Source: an uncultured bacterium
GTDB lineage: Bacteria; Planctomycetota; UBA8108; UBA1146
DNA: 64,000 nucleotides
NCBI GenBank assembly: GCA_913056395.1
Contig: CAJXMG010000009.1
Coordinates: 28,973-92,972 of the forward strand
Direction: 5' to 3'
The notes below the pieces were generated by a model. The model had not been told where the DNA came from. It made no database searches and saw nothing but the letters and a program-made list of their open reading frames with translations. Of this stretch, positions 9,069 to 17,355 are shown piece by piece. Position 1 is the first letter of the stretch. The number at the start of each line of letters is the position of its first letter. Made by a program: the position numbers and the translations under genes.

Positions 9069-10466
9069 TCAATCGCCCGGGTAGGGCAGAAGCCAATCTT
9101 TTTTCGCCAATGACCACTCAACCCGTGAGAGATCCACTGTCGGATCATAAAGCGGTGCGGGAGGTTTGCCGTTAATGCTGAGCTCTACATTGGCGTGTAT
9201 CGGATAGTGCTTGCCCTGCTTCTCTTCCAGCTTTTTGCCAAGGTCTCTCGTGAATTGCAGCAACAGATCCGGCTGTTTGGCGACGATACTTTGCTGCCAG
9301 CGAACGAGAGCATTGGTGTAATTGCGAGTCAGGTCGATGCGGTCGCCGCTGTCGGGATTGAAGGTGAAGATCTCAATCTTCCCAACCTGCTTGTTGACCA
9401 GTTTCATACGCCAGGACCATCGGTGCCCTTCATGGGTCCATGAGGTGTACCCATCGTAGAGATGCTGCCTCAGGGGTAAGAGGAGCTGAACGACGAAGTA
9501 GACAGCGAGTAATCCCACCAGCCATTTTCTTCCCAGAGGAATATCGTCATCTTCCGGAGCAACATGGGTCGGGATGGGTAGCTTTGCTCCGGAAGCAAGA
9601 CCCCAACGGGCAAGCAGGCGTCTGGGCCAATCCGCGTCAAAGAAAAGGGTGCCGGCCAGCAGCATGAACCAGGGGAATATACCGACGCTGACGAGAAAGA
9701 CGCCGTTGGTCAGGTGGAACGCCGCAGCTCCAAAGAACGCCAGGATTCGTGTTCTCTTCCAGAACAGGAAGAACGGAATCGTCAGGTCAAAGAGCATCCC
9801 GGACCACACGAAAAACTCAGTCACTGCTGGCTGGTAGAGAAAATTGAGCATTTCTTGAGAGTGGCCTTCATCTGCGAAGATGACTCGAATCGAGTCTCCA
9901 CTCATCCAGCCCCGGTCCAGTTTGGCAATTCCGGCAAAGAAATAAACGATGGCCAACTGCCCGCGAATCAGCCACAGCATCCAGCGCTGACACCAATCCT
10001 GTTTCAATCCCTTTATACGGCTGCAGTCCATCGAAAAAGCCCGGTGTGCGGGCATGAAGATCAGGAAAAAACAGAGCACGCACAGCAGGTACCAGTGATT
10101 CCGGTAGCCGGCAGCATCCAACAGGAACAGGTAGGTGAATCCCAGAAACTGGAGTGTCGCAGAGAGTCGATACCGGTACCCCAGAGTGACTCCAAGGCTG
10201 GCAGCGATCAGAGTGAGAAAGACACCCTGCATCGCCCAGTCGGCAGGTAACTGCTGGACCCAGGAGAACCCAAAAAATTTGAAGTGGAAGGGGGTGTCGA
10301 TGTAGTAACTCTTGAGCCAGCCTTCGGCCAGATAACGAACCATCTCAAAAAATATCAGGCCACCGGTGATGATTCGAAATGCGACCAGCCAGGCGATGTC
10401 GACAGGTTGGAAGAGTTTCTCCTGAAGGCCCTTCAACCCGGTCGATTCAGATGGATTTGCATTCAC
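9069..10466 (-). CDS. HTTM-domain (vitamin K gamma-carboxylase-like) membrane protein
   Basis: This 465-residue protein has a multi-helix membrane region (about 25-330) starting with PVDIAWLVAFRIITGGLIFF, typical of the HTTM domain related to vitamin K-dependent gamma-glutamyl carboxylase, and a C-terminal soluble part of about 130 residues. Other family features are the HWYLLCVLCFFLIFMPAHRAFS segment near residue 120 and an AKLDRGWMSGDS loop. In eukaryotes the family carboxylates Glu using reduced vitamin K; most bacterial HTTM proteins have no proven substrate. It lies alone downstream of the RNase P RNA gene, so it may be transcribed by read-through. Family assignment is good, activity unknown. 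Confidence 0.82.
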   Translation of the reverse strand: MNANPSESTGLKGLQEKLFQPVDIAWLVAFRIITGGLIFFEMVRYLAEGWLKSYYIDTPFHFKFFGFSWVQQLPADWAMQGVFLTLIAASLGVTLGYRYRLSATLQFLGFTYLFLLDAAGYRNHWYLLCVLCFFLIFMPAHRAFSMDCSRIKGLKQDWCQRWMLWLIRGQLAIVYFFAGIAKLDRGWMSGDSIRVIFADEGHSQEMLNFLYQPAVTEFFVWSGMLFDLTIPFFLFWKRTRILAFFGAAAFHLTNGVFLVSVGIFPWFMLLAGTLFFDADWPRRLLARWGLASGAKLPIPTHVAPEDDDIPLGRKWLVGLLAVYFVVQLLLPLRQHLYDGYTSWTHEGHRWSWRMKLVNKQVGKIEIFTFNPDSGDRIDLTRNYTNALVRWQQSIVAKQPDLLLQFTRDLGKKLEEKQGKHYPIHANVELSINGKPPAPLYDPTVDLSRVEWSLAKKDWLLPYPGD

Positions 10467-10618
10467 GTCGGCAGCCTCCCACAGGTAAATCAGGCTCGAA
10501 GGTTTCCGAATGATGACGATTTGTCAGATTCAGTCAAGTTTGGCGCTCTCCCATGGCGAAGGGGGGGCTCATATACGTCTCCAGGCCATTGAGAATAAAA
10601 GCCTTTGAGAATAAAAAG

Positions 10619-10995
10619 TGTGAGCGAGCGGTAAGCCGAGTCCTGTTCACCACAAAAGTGGTGTGCGGTCATTCCTCTGGGCCCATTGTTGCCAAGGGGC
10701 TCTAACGACCTACCCGGACCTATTCCCGCAAGCGGGAGCGGAGTGGGCACTCCTTCGTCTCTGTTTGGTCTTTCTCCGGGTGGGGTTTACCCTGCCAGGG
10801 ACGTCACCGCCCCCGCGGTGAGCTCTTACCTCACCATTTCACCCTTACCTGCATCCAAAGATACAGGCGGTATCTTTTCTGTGGCACTTTCCCTGGGATT
10901 GCTCCCGGTGGGCGTTACCCACCACCCTGCCCTGTGGAGCTCGGACTTTCCTCGCCCCGAACAAGTTCGAGGCGCGACCGCTACACTCGCTCACG
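10619..10995 (-). ncRNA. rnpB: RNase P RNA, bacterial class A
   Basis: Read on the minus strand this is the catalytic RNA that trims tRNA 5' leaders. The universal GAGGAAAGTCCGAGCTCC lies at 10953-10936, ACAGAAA follows, then GGTAAGGGTGAAA and GGTAAGAGCTCACC, and GGACTCGGCTTACCG is at 10643-10629. The ends pair as helix P1: GTGAGCGAG (10994-10986) with CTCGCTCAC (10628-10620), followed by T-rich DNA. Length of about 377 nt is normal for class A. It follows the small membrane-protein genes of the lepA-lptB operon and precedes the HTTM gene. Confidence 0.97.
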
Positions 10996-11021
10996 AAATC
11001 CATGGTACCGAACAGGGGTGA

Positions 11022-11207
11022 CTACTGGAAGGCCAGTGAGAGGCCCTGGATCACTCCTCCGAGGAGAATGATAAATCCGGTCAGGTAAATGAAATGATTG
11101 GAGATCTCACGCAGGATGGACTTGGGCTTGCGTTGACGAAGTGTCACGAGGACATGAACGGAAGAAAGGCAGGCACACAGTGCCAGAAAGATGAGGGCCT
11201 CGATCAT
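11022..11207 (-). CDS. Small two-helix membrane protein
   Basis: A 61-residue protein made almost entirely of two hydrophobic helices (about 3-22 and 38-58) joined by a basic loop (LRQRKPKSILRE). Its start overlaps the stop of the upstream gene by 4 bp (ATGA), which supports real translation. It is the last protein gene before rnpB. I do not recognise the family. Small size and hydrophobicity fit a subunit or modulator of a membrane complex, which is inference. Confidence 0.62.
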   Translation of the reverse strand: MIEALIFLALCACLSSVHVLVTLRQRKPKSILREISNHFIYLTGFIILLGGVIQGLSLAFQ

Positions 11208-11620
11208 TTTTGGTCTCCGCTACTTTGGGGAGCGATAACCCGATCTGCCACATCGAGCATGGCCAACAGATTCAGCAAGCCGGCAAAACAGGCCATATGA
11301 ACACCGGTGTCGTTGAAACGGGAGACATCCTTGTAGGTATTCACACTGGCGAGGCCGTGCATCACGTTGTCTGCGGCAGGTGAAAAGGTCAGCTCAACGA
11401 TGGGGGTCAATCCGCAGCCGGAACTCAACCAGAACAGGTAGGGATTGAAACTTCTGGAAATCGCTTCGAAATCGGAGAGCAGAACGCCCGCAATCCAGAG
11501 GCCATTGATCAAGATCAGGATCGCCCAGCCTCGCAGTTTTTCTCCCATGAGAACGTGCGCGGAACCTGGAATCACCCATGCCGGCAGCAAAAGTCCCAAG
11601 TGGGGGGAAGAGTTCTTCAT
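11204..11620 (-). CDS. Small integral membrane protein (possibly DUF6677-like)
   Basis: This 138-residue protein has four or so hydrophobic segments and an N-terminal LLLPAWVIPGSAHVLMGEKLRG, a pattern I associate from memory with small envelope proteins annotated DUF6677 in Planctomycetota. A region with VMHGLASVNTYKDV looks extramembrane. I chose ATG 11620; the frame extends to 11752 but that part lies inside lptB. It sits 10 bp after lptB and overlaps the next small gene by 4 bp, suggesting an envelope role linked to the operon. The function is unknown. Confidence 0.68.
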   Translation of the reverse strand: MKNSSPHLGLLLPAWVIPGSAHVLMGEKLRGWAILILINGLWIAGVLLSDFEAISRSFNPYLFWLSSGCGLTPIVELTFSPAADNVMHGLASVNTYKDVSRFNDTGVHMACFAGLLNLLAMLDVADRVIAPQSSGDQK

Positions 11621-11630
11621 CTTCTTTCCC

Positions 11631-12353
11631 TCACATCGAAAACTGTTCGCCGAGGTAATACCTGCGGGCGTCAGCGTTTTTGAGAATTTCTTGCTGGTCG
11701 CCCTGCGCGATGATGCGACCGTCGTAAATGATGTAGGAACGGTCACAGACATTCAGGGTTTCACGGACGTTATGGTCTGTGAGAAGAACGCCGATACCGC
11801 GTTCCTCAGAGAGGTACCGAATCACTTCCTGAAGATCTGCCACGGCGATGGGGTCGACCCCACTGAAGGGTTCATCGAGAAGAATCAGTGAAGGCTCAGA
11901 AACGAGTGCCCGGGCGACTTCCAGTCTTCTTTTCTCACCGCCAGACAAGACTTCGCCACGACTGTCGACCACTCGCTGAAGGCCGAATTCGTCAATCAGT
12001 TCCTCCAGGCGATCGGCCTGCTCCGGCTCACTGAGAGGGCGGGTTTCAAGAATCGCCATCAAATTTTGCCTCACCGTCAACCCTCGGAAAACGGAGGACT
12101 CCTGAGGAAGGTAACCCATACCTTTTCGGGCTCTTTGGTACATCGGCAAGGCAGAAATTTCCTCGCCATTGAAAAACACCTGTCCTTGGTCCGATCGGAT
12201 CATTCCCATCGTCATGCGAAATGTGGTGGTTTTTCCGGCACCATTTTTTCCCAACAGCCCGATCACCGCACCGGGGGGGACGTCAAAGGAGACCCGATCT
12301 GCGACTCTTCGATTGCCGTAGGACTTGCACAGATTTCTGACGGTCAAAATCAT
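11631..12353 (-). CDS. lptB: LPS export ABC transporter ATPase
   Basis: LptB is the cytoplasmic ATPase of LptB2FGC, which extracts lipopolysaccharide from the inner membrane. At 240 residues it has Walker A GKNGAGKTTTFRM, signature VLSGGEKRRLEVARAL, Walker B LILLDEPFSGVDP and the H-loop TDHNVRETL, all with the wording typical of LptB rather than branched-chain amino acid ATPases. Its start overlaps the lepB stop by 4 bp. lptF/G/C are not in the window. With bamA and lpxB it shows an LPS-bearing outer membrane. Confidence 0.94.
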   Translation of the reverse strand: MILTVRNLCKSYGNRRVADRVSFDVPPGAVIGLLGKNGAGKTTTFRMTMGMIRSDQGQVFFNGEEISALPMYQRARKGMGYLPQESSVFRGLTVRQNLMAILETRPLSEPEQADRLEELIDEFGLQRVVDSRGEVLSGGEKRRLEVARALVSEPSLILLDEPFSGVDPIAVADLQEVIRYLSEERGIGVLLTDHNVRETLNVCDRSYIIYDGRIIAQGDQQEILKNADARRYYLGEQFSM

Positions 12354-13834
12354 CGGATAAATCCACTTTCATTTCGCCAGGGCAGAGCCGGCCAAAAGAT
12401 CACAAATCCTCGTCCGAGCAGATTCGATCGGGAGAATGACCCCCAATATCTCGAGTCCAGACTGGAGGGGCTGTTGTCCCCCAATACAAAGTATCTTCCC
12501 TGATCAATCTGGAAGGGTCCAGTCACCGCATGATTCCCGTTTCCTGTCCAGTGGAGATCCCGGAAGACCTGCACTTGATGAACGTAGCCGCCGCAGCGAT
12601 TCATCTGCAGTCGAATCGTTTGGCCTTTTGCGGACTTCAAGCCCGCGGAGAGTTCGGAATCAGGAAGGGGGATCTGAGCGACCAGTTGTTCGTTGGAGAA
12701 GAGGCGCACGTGACGATCGATGACCTCCATCGACAGAGCGGTTTCCCTGTCGGGGACGAGAGCAAAGGAATCAGAAGTCCATAATTTCTTTTCTTCTGTG
12801 GATTCGTTTCCAGTGATCAACAAGCGGCTTTCACCGCTGGTGAAGGGGATCTCCCAGCGATAGGTGGAGGGAGAATTGTCGATCTCAATGGCGATAGAGG
12901 ATTTGCCACTGGAGGTGGGCATCGCTGAAATGCGTGCAAGCACCTTCAAGTCACGAACAGGTGCAGGTTGCTTGCCTCTGTAGGACCCGTTGTATCCATA
13001 GTAATTCCGGATCGGGCGGACGTATCGAAGTTCACCGGAACCGGTGGACAGGTTGACGCCCCAGCCTCCAGCAGTCTTTTCAGGAGTGTTGGCGGTTTCG
13101 TCTGTGTAGCGGGTCCAGCCCTTGTCCTGGCTCCAGGCCGATTTCTCAAGCCCGCCCTCTACGATCAAGCTGTCATGGATGGGAATCCACAGGTGTTTTT
13201 GAACGTCGAAAGGTTTCAGTTCCACCTCGCCGTCGATATGGATATCACCGTTGACGATCTGTACCTGTTCCCCCGGAAGTCCTACCAACCGTTTGATGTA
13301 ATTCCTCTGGGAGTTGAATCGAAAGACAACGACATCCCAGCGGTTGGGTTCGACTACGTCATAGGAAAACTTCTCAACGAGGATCTTGTTGCCGCCGAGT
13401 ATGTCATCCGGTTCGACCAGAGTCTCGTGTTTGTAAGTGCACTCCCGGCATTCGACACGAAGCGACTTTGCAATCGCAGTGCGAATCGTGACTTCACTGA
13501 CCGAGCGCGTTTCCTTGCAACCGGGACAAATAAACTCGTTTCCAGTACCGGCCTGAATCTTGAACGGAGTTCCGTTCTTATTACAAACACCCTCCAGGAT
13601 CCTGTAGCGGTCACCCATCTGAACGCGATTGGTCAGGCTGTCACTGGAGATGCCGACGGGAGTATCTACTCCACAGTTGGGGCAAGAGACTCTGGAATTG
13701 AGACCATGGAGGTAGGGGGCCATCGATCCAGTTGGGATCTCATACGATTCCAGTACGAAATGGCGAATCAGCAGTGCCAGCAGAAGAGCAACGATGATTG
13801 CTTCTGCATTTTCCCTGAAATCGGTCCACTTCAC
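12350..13834 (-). CDS. lepB: Signal peptidase I with a cysteine-knuckle insertion
   Basis: LepB removes signal peptides from exported proteins. One N-terminal membrane helix (about 10-27) leads to the catalytic PTGSMAP (Ser37); the general-base Lys is in NYIKRLVGLPGEQ (Lys181); the C-terminal box is YFVLGDNSPSSLDSRYWG. The usual protein has some 50-100 residues between Ser and Lys, here 144. The insert carries CPNC (51-54), CPGC (103-106) and CREC (129-132), suggesting a zinc ribbon next to the active site. A second long insert (about 200-440) separates the Lys region from the GDN box. Total length 494 is about twice the minimal enzyme. It overlaps lepA and lptB by 4 bp each. Confidence 0.92.
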   Translation of the reverse strand: MKWTDFRENAEAIIVALLLALLIRHFVLESYEIPTGSMAPYLHGLNSRVSCPNCGVDTPVGISSDSLTNRVQMGDRYRILEGVCNKNGTPFKIQAGTGNEFICPGCKETRSVSEVTIRTAIAKSLRVECRECTYKHETLVEPDDILGGNKILVEKFSYDVVEPNRWDVVVFRFNSQRNYIKRLVGLPGEQVQIVNGDIHIDGEVELKPFDVQKHLWIPIHDSLIVEGGLEKSAWSQDKGWTRYTDETANTPEKTAGGWGVNLSTGSGELRYVRPIRNYYGYNGSYRGKQPAPVRDLKVLARISAMPTSSGKSSIAIEIDNSPSTYRWEIPFTSGESRLLITGNESTEEKKLWTSDSFALVPDRETALSMEVIDRHVRLFSNEQLVAQIPLPDSELSAGLKSAKGQTIRLQMNRCGGYVHQVQVFRDLHWTGNGNHAVTGPFQIDQGRYFVLGDNSPSSLDSRYWGSFSRSNLLGRGFVIFWPALPWRNESGFIR

Positions 13835-15648
13835 TTTTTGTCCTCGTCGTCCAGGCGCAGTACTGCCATGAATGCGTCTTGCGGAATTGCCACACTGCCG
13901 ATCTGTTTCAGCCGCTTCTTGCCTTCCTTCTGTTTCTCGAGAAGTTTGCGTTTTCGACTGATATCACCACCATAACATTTGGCGGTCACATTTTTCATCA
14001 GTGCCTTGATCGTTTCGCGGGCAACGATTTTTCCTCCGATGGAGGCCTGAAGCGGAACCTGGAACATGTGGCGCGGGATGACATTTTTCAACTTTTTGAG
14101 AAGCACCCGGCCACGTCTCTCTGCAACTTCCTTGTGGACGATGATGCTCAGCGCGTCGACCGATTCCCCATTGACGAGAATGTTCAGTTTCACCAACTGG
14201 TCCGCACGGTATTCAGCAAACTGATAATCCAGAGTTCCGTATCCACGGGTGTTGGATTTCAGCTTGTCATAGAAATCTGCAATGATTTCTGCCAGCGGAA
14301 CCATGTAGGTCATCTGCACACGCGTTTGTGACAGATAATCGGTCTTGCGCCATTCACCCCGTTTTTCGTCCATCAGTTTCATGACGGCGCCGATGAATTC
14401 CACGGGAATGATGATGTTTGCTTCAACAATCGGTTCCCGCACTTCGTCGATCAACATGACTTCCGGCAATTGACTGGGGCTGTCGATGTGTTTGATTTCT
14501 CCGGAGTTGAGAAGGATTTCATAGGTGACAGTTGGCGCTGTCTGGACAACTTCAATCCCGGATTCCCGCTCGAGTCTTTCCTGAACGATTTCCATGTGCA
14601 AAAGACCGAGGAATCCACAACGGAAACCGAAACCCAATGCGTCAGAAGATTCTGGTTGGAAGGAGAAGGAAGGGTCGTTCAACCACAGCTTTTCCAGTGC
14701 GGTACGCAGGTTTTCGTAATCTCCGCTGTCTGTGGGGTAGGTTCCGCAGAACACCATGGGATTCGGATTCATGAATCCCGGAAGGGATTCGTCAGTACCC
14801 CCGACCCGCGTTGTTACCGTATCGCCGATCTTGACGTCGTGAATCGTTTTGATACTGGCGTAGAAGTAACCCACTTCGCCGGCCTCAAGAGCGTCCACCG
14901 GCTGCATGCCAGGTTTGAAGACTCCCACTTCATCGACGGAGTACCAGCGACCCGTCGACATCAGCAGGATGTCATCGTTCTTGGTCAGTTGACCTTCTTT
15001 CACGCAGACGTAAACGATCACTCCACGATATTCGTCGTAGTGCGAATCGAAGATCAATGCTCTGAGGGGAGTTTCCCTGGGAGCCACAGGTGGGGGAACA
15101 AAGGTGACGATCGCTTCTAAAAGTTCGTCGATTCCTTCTCCGGACTTGGCGGAGCAGCGGATCGTCTCTCCGGGCTTGATTCCGAATGTCTGATCCAGTT
15201 CTTCGTCGATTTCATCCGGTCGGGCAGTCTGCAGATCGATCTTGTTCATCACGGGGATGATTTCAAGACCACCCTCCAACGCCAAGAAGGCATTGGCTAC
15301 CGTTTGTGCTTCTACCCCTTGTGCAGCATCGACAACCAAGAGAGCCCCCTGACATGCGGCAAGACTGCGGGAGACTTCATAGCCAAAGTCGACGTGTCCG
15401 GGGGTGTCGATCAGGTTGAGTTGGTACTTTTCACCATCGTCCGCGGTGTATTCCATGCGGACTGTTTTTGCCTTGATGGTGATGCCACGTTCCTGTTCCA
15501 GCTCCATGTCGTCCAACAGCTGGCTGCGAAATTCCCTTTCGGTGATGGTTCCCGTTTTGAGCAGGAGCCGATCCGCCAGTGTGGATTTTCCGTGGTCGAT
15601 GTGAGCCACGATGGAAAAGTTGCGAATCCTTTCGGGAGGGAAACTCAT
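13831..15648 (-). CDS. lepA: Elongation factor 4 (back-translocating GTPase)
   Basis: LepA/EF4 is a ribosome-associated GTPase that acts in translation stress and initiation. At 605 residues it is full length. GTPase motifs AHIDHGKSTLADRLL, DTPGHVDFGYEVSRSLAACQ and MNKIDL are intact, and the LepA-specific C-terminal domain ends with a basic segment (GDISRKRKLLEKQKEGKKRLKQIG) used for ribosome binding. Its start overlaps the rdgB stop by 4 bp and it overlaps lepB by 4 bp, giving the familiar lepA-lepB pair in one transcript. Confidence 0.97.
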   Translation of the reverse strand: MSFPPERIRNFSIVAHIDHGKSTLADRLLLKTGTITEREFRSQLLDDMELEQERGITIKAKTVRMEYTADDGEKYQLNLIDTPGHVDFGYEVSRSLAACQGALLVVDAAQGVEAQTVANAFLALEGGLEIIPVMNKIDLQTARPDEIDEELDQTFGIKPGETIRCSAKSGEGIDELLEAIVTFVPPPVAPRETPLRALIFDSHYDEYRGVIVYVCVKEGQLTKNDDILLMSTGRWYSVDEVGVFKPGMQPVDALEAGEVGYFYASIKTIHDVKIGDTVTTRVGGTDESLPGFMNPNPMVFCGTYPTDSGDYENLRTALEKLWLNDPSFSFQPESSDALGFGFRCGFLGLLHMEIVQERLERESGIEVVQTAPTVTYEILLNSGEIKHIDSPSQLPEVMLIDEVREPIVEANIIIPVEFIGAVMKLMDEKRGEWRKTDYLSQTRVQMTYMVPLAEIIADFYDKLKSNTRGYGTLDYQFAEYRADQLVKLNILVNGESVDALSIIVHKEVAERRGRVLLKKLKNVIPRHMFQVPLQASIGGKIVARETIKALMKNVTAKCYGGDISRKRKLLEKQKEGKKRLKQIGSVAIPQDAFMAVLRLDDEDKK

Positions 15649-16283
15649 GATTTTTTCCCTTCCGTCATGGCTGCCTCAAAGAGTTGTGAAAACTGGCGTA
15701 CAGCCAAGCCTCTGTGACTGATCTGATTTTTGGCTTCAGGGGACATCTCGCTGAAGGTCTGGGTCTCTCCATCAGGCAGAAACACCGGGTCATAACCGAA
15801 GCCCCCTTCTCCTTTGGGGGATTCAGTGATTTGACCATTGCAGCGACCTTCAACACTCAGAATCACTTCATCTCCATCGCAGAGAACCAGAACACAGGAA
15901 AAGTGAGCCTCTCGGGAAGCACAATCCTGAGCAGTCAGATTCTTCAGGAGTTTGTCGATGTTGTCGGCAAAGGTCGCATTTTCACCGGCATACCGTGCCG
16001 AATACACCCCTGGGTCACCATTCAAGGCGTTGACGAAAAGCCCCGTGTCATCCGCGAGGGCCCACTGGCCACTCCAGTGGGAAAATTCGCGTGCCTTGAT
16101 GATCGCATTCTCAAGGAGAGTTGATCCGGTTTCATCCGGGTCGGGGGCCGGTCCACGGGTTGATTCCAGATCGGCAGGGGTAAGGACCTGTTCGCCTGGA
16201 AGTTTCAGGGCCTGACTGATTTCCCGATGTTTATTGGGATTTCCGGAGGCAATTAAGAGTGGGCGTTCGGCTGATAGGGTCAA
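15645..16283 (-). CDS. rdgB: dITP/XTP pyrophosphatase (HAM1/RdgB family)
   Basis: RdgB hydrolyses dITP, XTP and other deaminated purine triphosphates so they are not built into nucleic acid. The family start IASGNPNKHREI is followed by SARYAG, a central DDTGLFVNAL and the end of the nucleotide pocket SHRGLAVRQF. I chose TTG 16283 with GGAG five bases upstream (212 residues); an in-frame ATG at 16325 would add 14 residues but its ribosome-binding spacing is too short. It heads the lepA-lepB-lptB cluster, 145-190 bp after rph. Confidence 0.93.
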   Translation of the reverse strand: MTLSAERPLLIASGNPNKHREISQALKLPGEQVLTPADLESTRGPAPDPDETGSTLLENAIIKAREFSHWSGQWALADDTGLFVNALNGDPGVYSARYAGENATFADNIDKLLKNLTAQDCASREAHFSCVLVLCDGDEVILSVEGRCNGQITESPKGEGGFGYDPVFLPDGETQTFSEMSPEAKNQISHRGLAVRQFSQLFEAAMTEGKKS

Positions 16284-16470
16284 AAGATCTCCGAAATTCA
16301 GCGAGGAATGACAGTCCGGAAACATGCTCCGAATCTGTAATAGATGTTACGGAACCACCCCTGTTGAAGCAAGGCGACCCGATGGGGAAGAGGCACTTCC
16401 AGCCCTGATTTTGAGCCATTCCAGTGCCAAATAAGATGGTTTTCGGAGGCCCCTGAACACGGGTCTATGA

Positions 16471-17181
16471 TCAGTCTGCAACCGCCCTCAGGTGGGGGGT
16501 CAGCTCGTTGGCCAGGTGCCCCAATCCTTCCCGCGCCGCAGCCAGTACCTCATTCAGGGTGTCCATGGGGATGGCCAAGCCTTCGCAGCCCCCGGCGATC
16601 TCAATCAGATTCCCATTGAGCGTTCCAACCAGATTCAGATCGACATCCGCCTTGCTGTCCTCAGAGTACTCAAGGTCGACGAGAATCTTGCCATCGACGA
16701 TACCTGAGCTGACGGCGAGGACCTGATCCCTTCGAGGATCCGCTGCAAGAACTCCACTGGCCAAATGGGATTCGATCACCATGCCGATGGCGACGGTGGC
16801 CGCATTAATGGAGGCGGTCCGGGTGCCACCGTCCGCATGCAAGACGTCACAATCCACCCGCAGTGTGTAGCCCGGCATCAAGCCCAAATCGAGTCCGCCA
16901 CGAATGGCTCGACTGATCAGACGACGAATTTCCAGTGCTCGACCATCGGCATTTCCCTGTCGCTCAAGACGGGGGGTCACAGAGTAGGGTGCCATTTGGT
17001 ATTCGGCAGTGGCCCAACCACTGGGACCGTTCAGCCAGCGCGGAGTGCCTTCCTCCAATTTTGCGACACAGAGGATGGTGGTCTTGCCGGCATGGTATAA
17101 CACGCTGGATTCGATTCCGGGGATCACGCCCGTCTCGATGCGGATGGAGCGCGGGGTGAGGTCGGATCTGTTCTGCCTCAT
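16471..17181 (-). CDS. rph: Ribonuclease PH
   Basis: RNase PH is a phosphorolytic 3' exoribonuclease that trims tRNA and rRNA precursors. The sequence begins RQNRSDLTPRSIRIETG, has the phosphate-binding NADGRALEIRRLISRAIRG, DVLHADGGTRTASINAA and the acidic AVSSGIVDGKILVDLEYSED. At 236 residues it is complete. The common neighbour rdgB follows in the same direction, as in many bacteria. The divergent galE fusion gene begins 175 bp away, so the gap holds both promoters. Confidence 0.97.
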   Translation of the reverse strand: MRQNRSDLTPRSIRIETGVIPGIESSVLYHAGKTTILCVAKLEEGTPRWLNGPSGWATAEYQMAPYSVTPRLERQGNADGRALEIRRLISRAIRGGLDLGLMPGYTLRVDCDVLHADGGTRTASINAATVAIGMVIESHLASGVLAADPRRDQVLAVSSGIVDGKILVDLEYSEDSKADVDLNLVGTLNGNLIEIAGGCEGLAIPMDTLNEVLAAAREGLGHLANELTPHLRAVAD

Positions 17182-17188
17182 GTTCCTG

Positions 17189-17217
17189 GTGTCCTTTCGG
17201 CAGGTGTCCTTTCGGAC
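17189..17217. repeat. Tandem duplication between rph and the galE fusion gene
   Basis: Two copies of GGTGTCCTTTCGG, separated by two or three bases, lie just upstream of the rph start in the divergent promoter region. The spacing is consistent with a paired binding site or a recent slippage duplication. I see no clear promoter hexamers. Confidence 0.6.
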
Positions 17218-17355
17218 CGAGTCAGCATTCGTCCCGAAATGTCTGAAATCGTCTTCGGGGATTGTTCTGATTTTACATCAACTCCCGTGAGGAGGGCGAC
17301 ATCCCGGGTATTTACCTCTAGAATCGAGGTCGTCATGGGATGGGACGGGAGAATC

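Noticed and set aside
12968-13975. 335-residue open frame on the plus strand
   Set aside because: It is antisense to lepB and the end of lepA, which have clear family motifs on the minus strand. Its translation has no recognisable domain.
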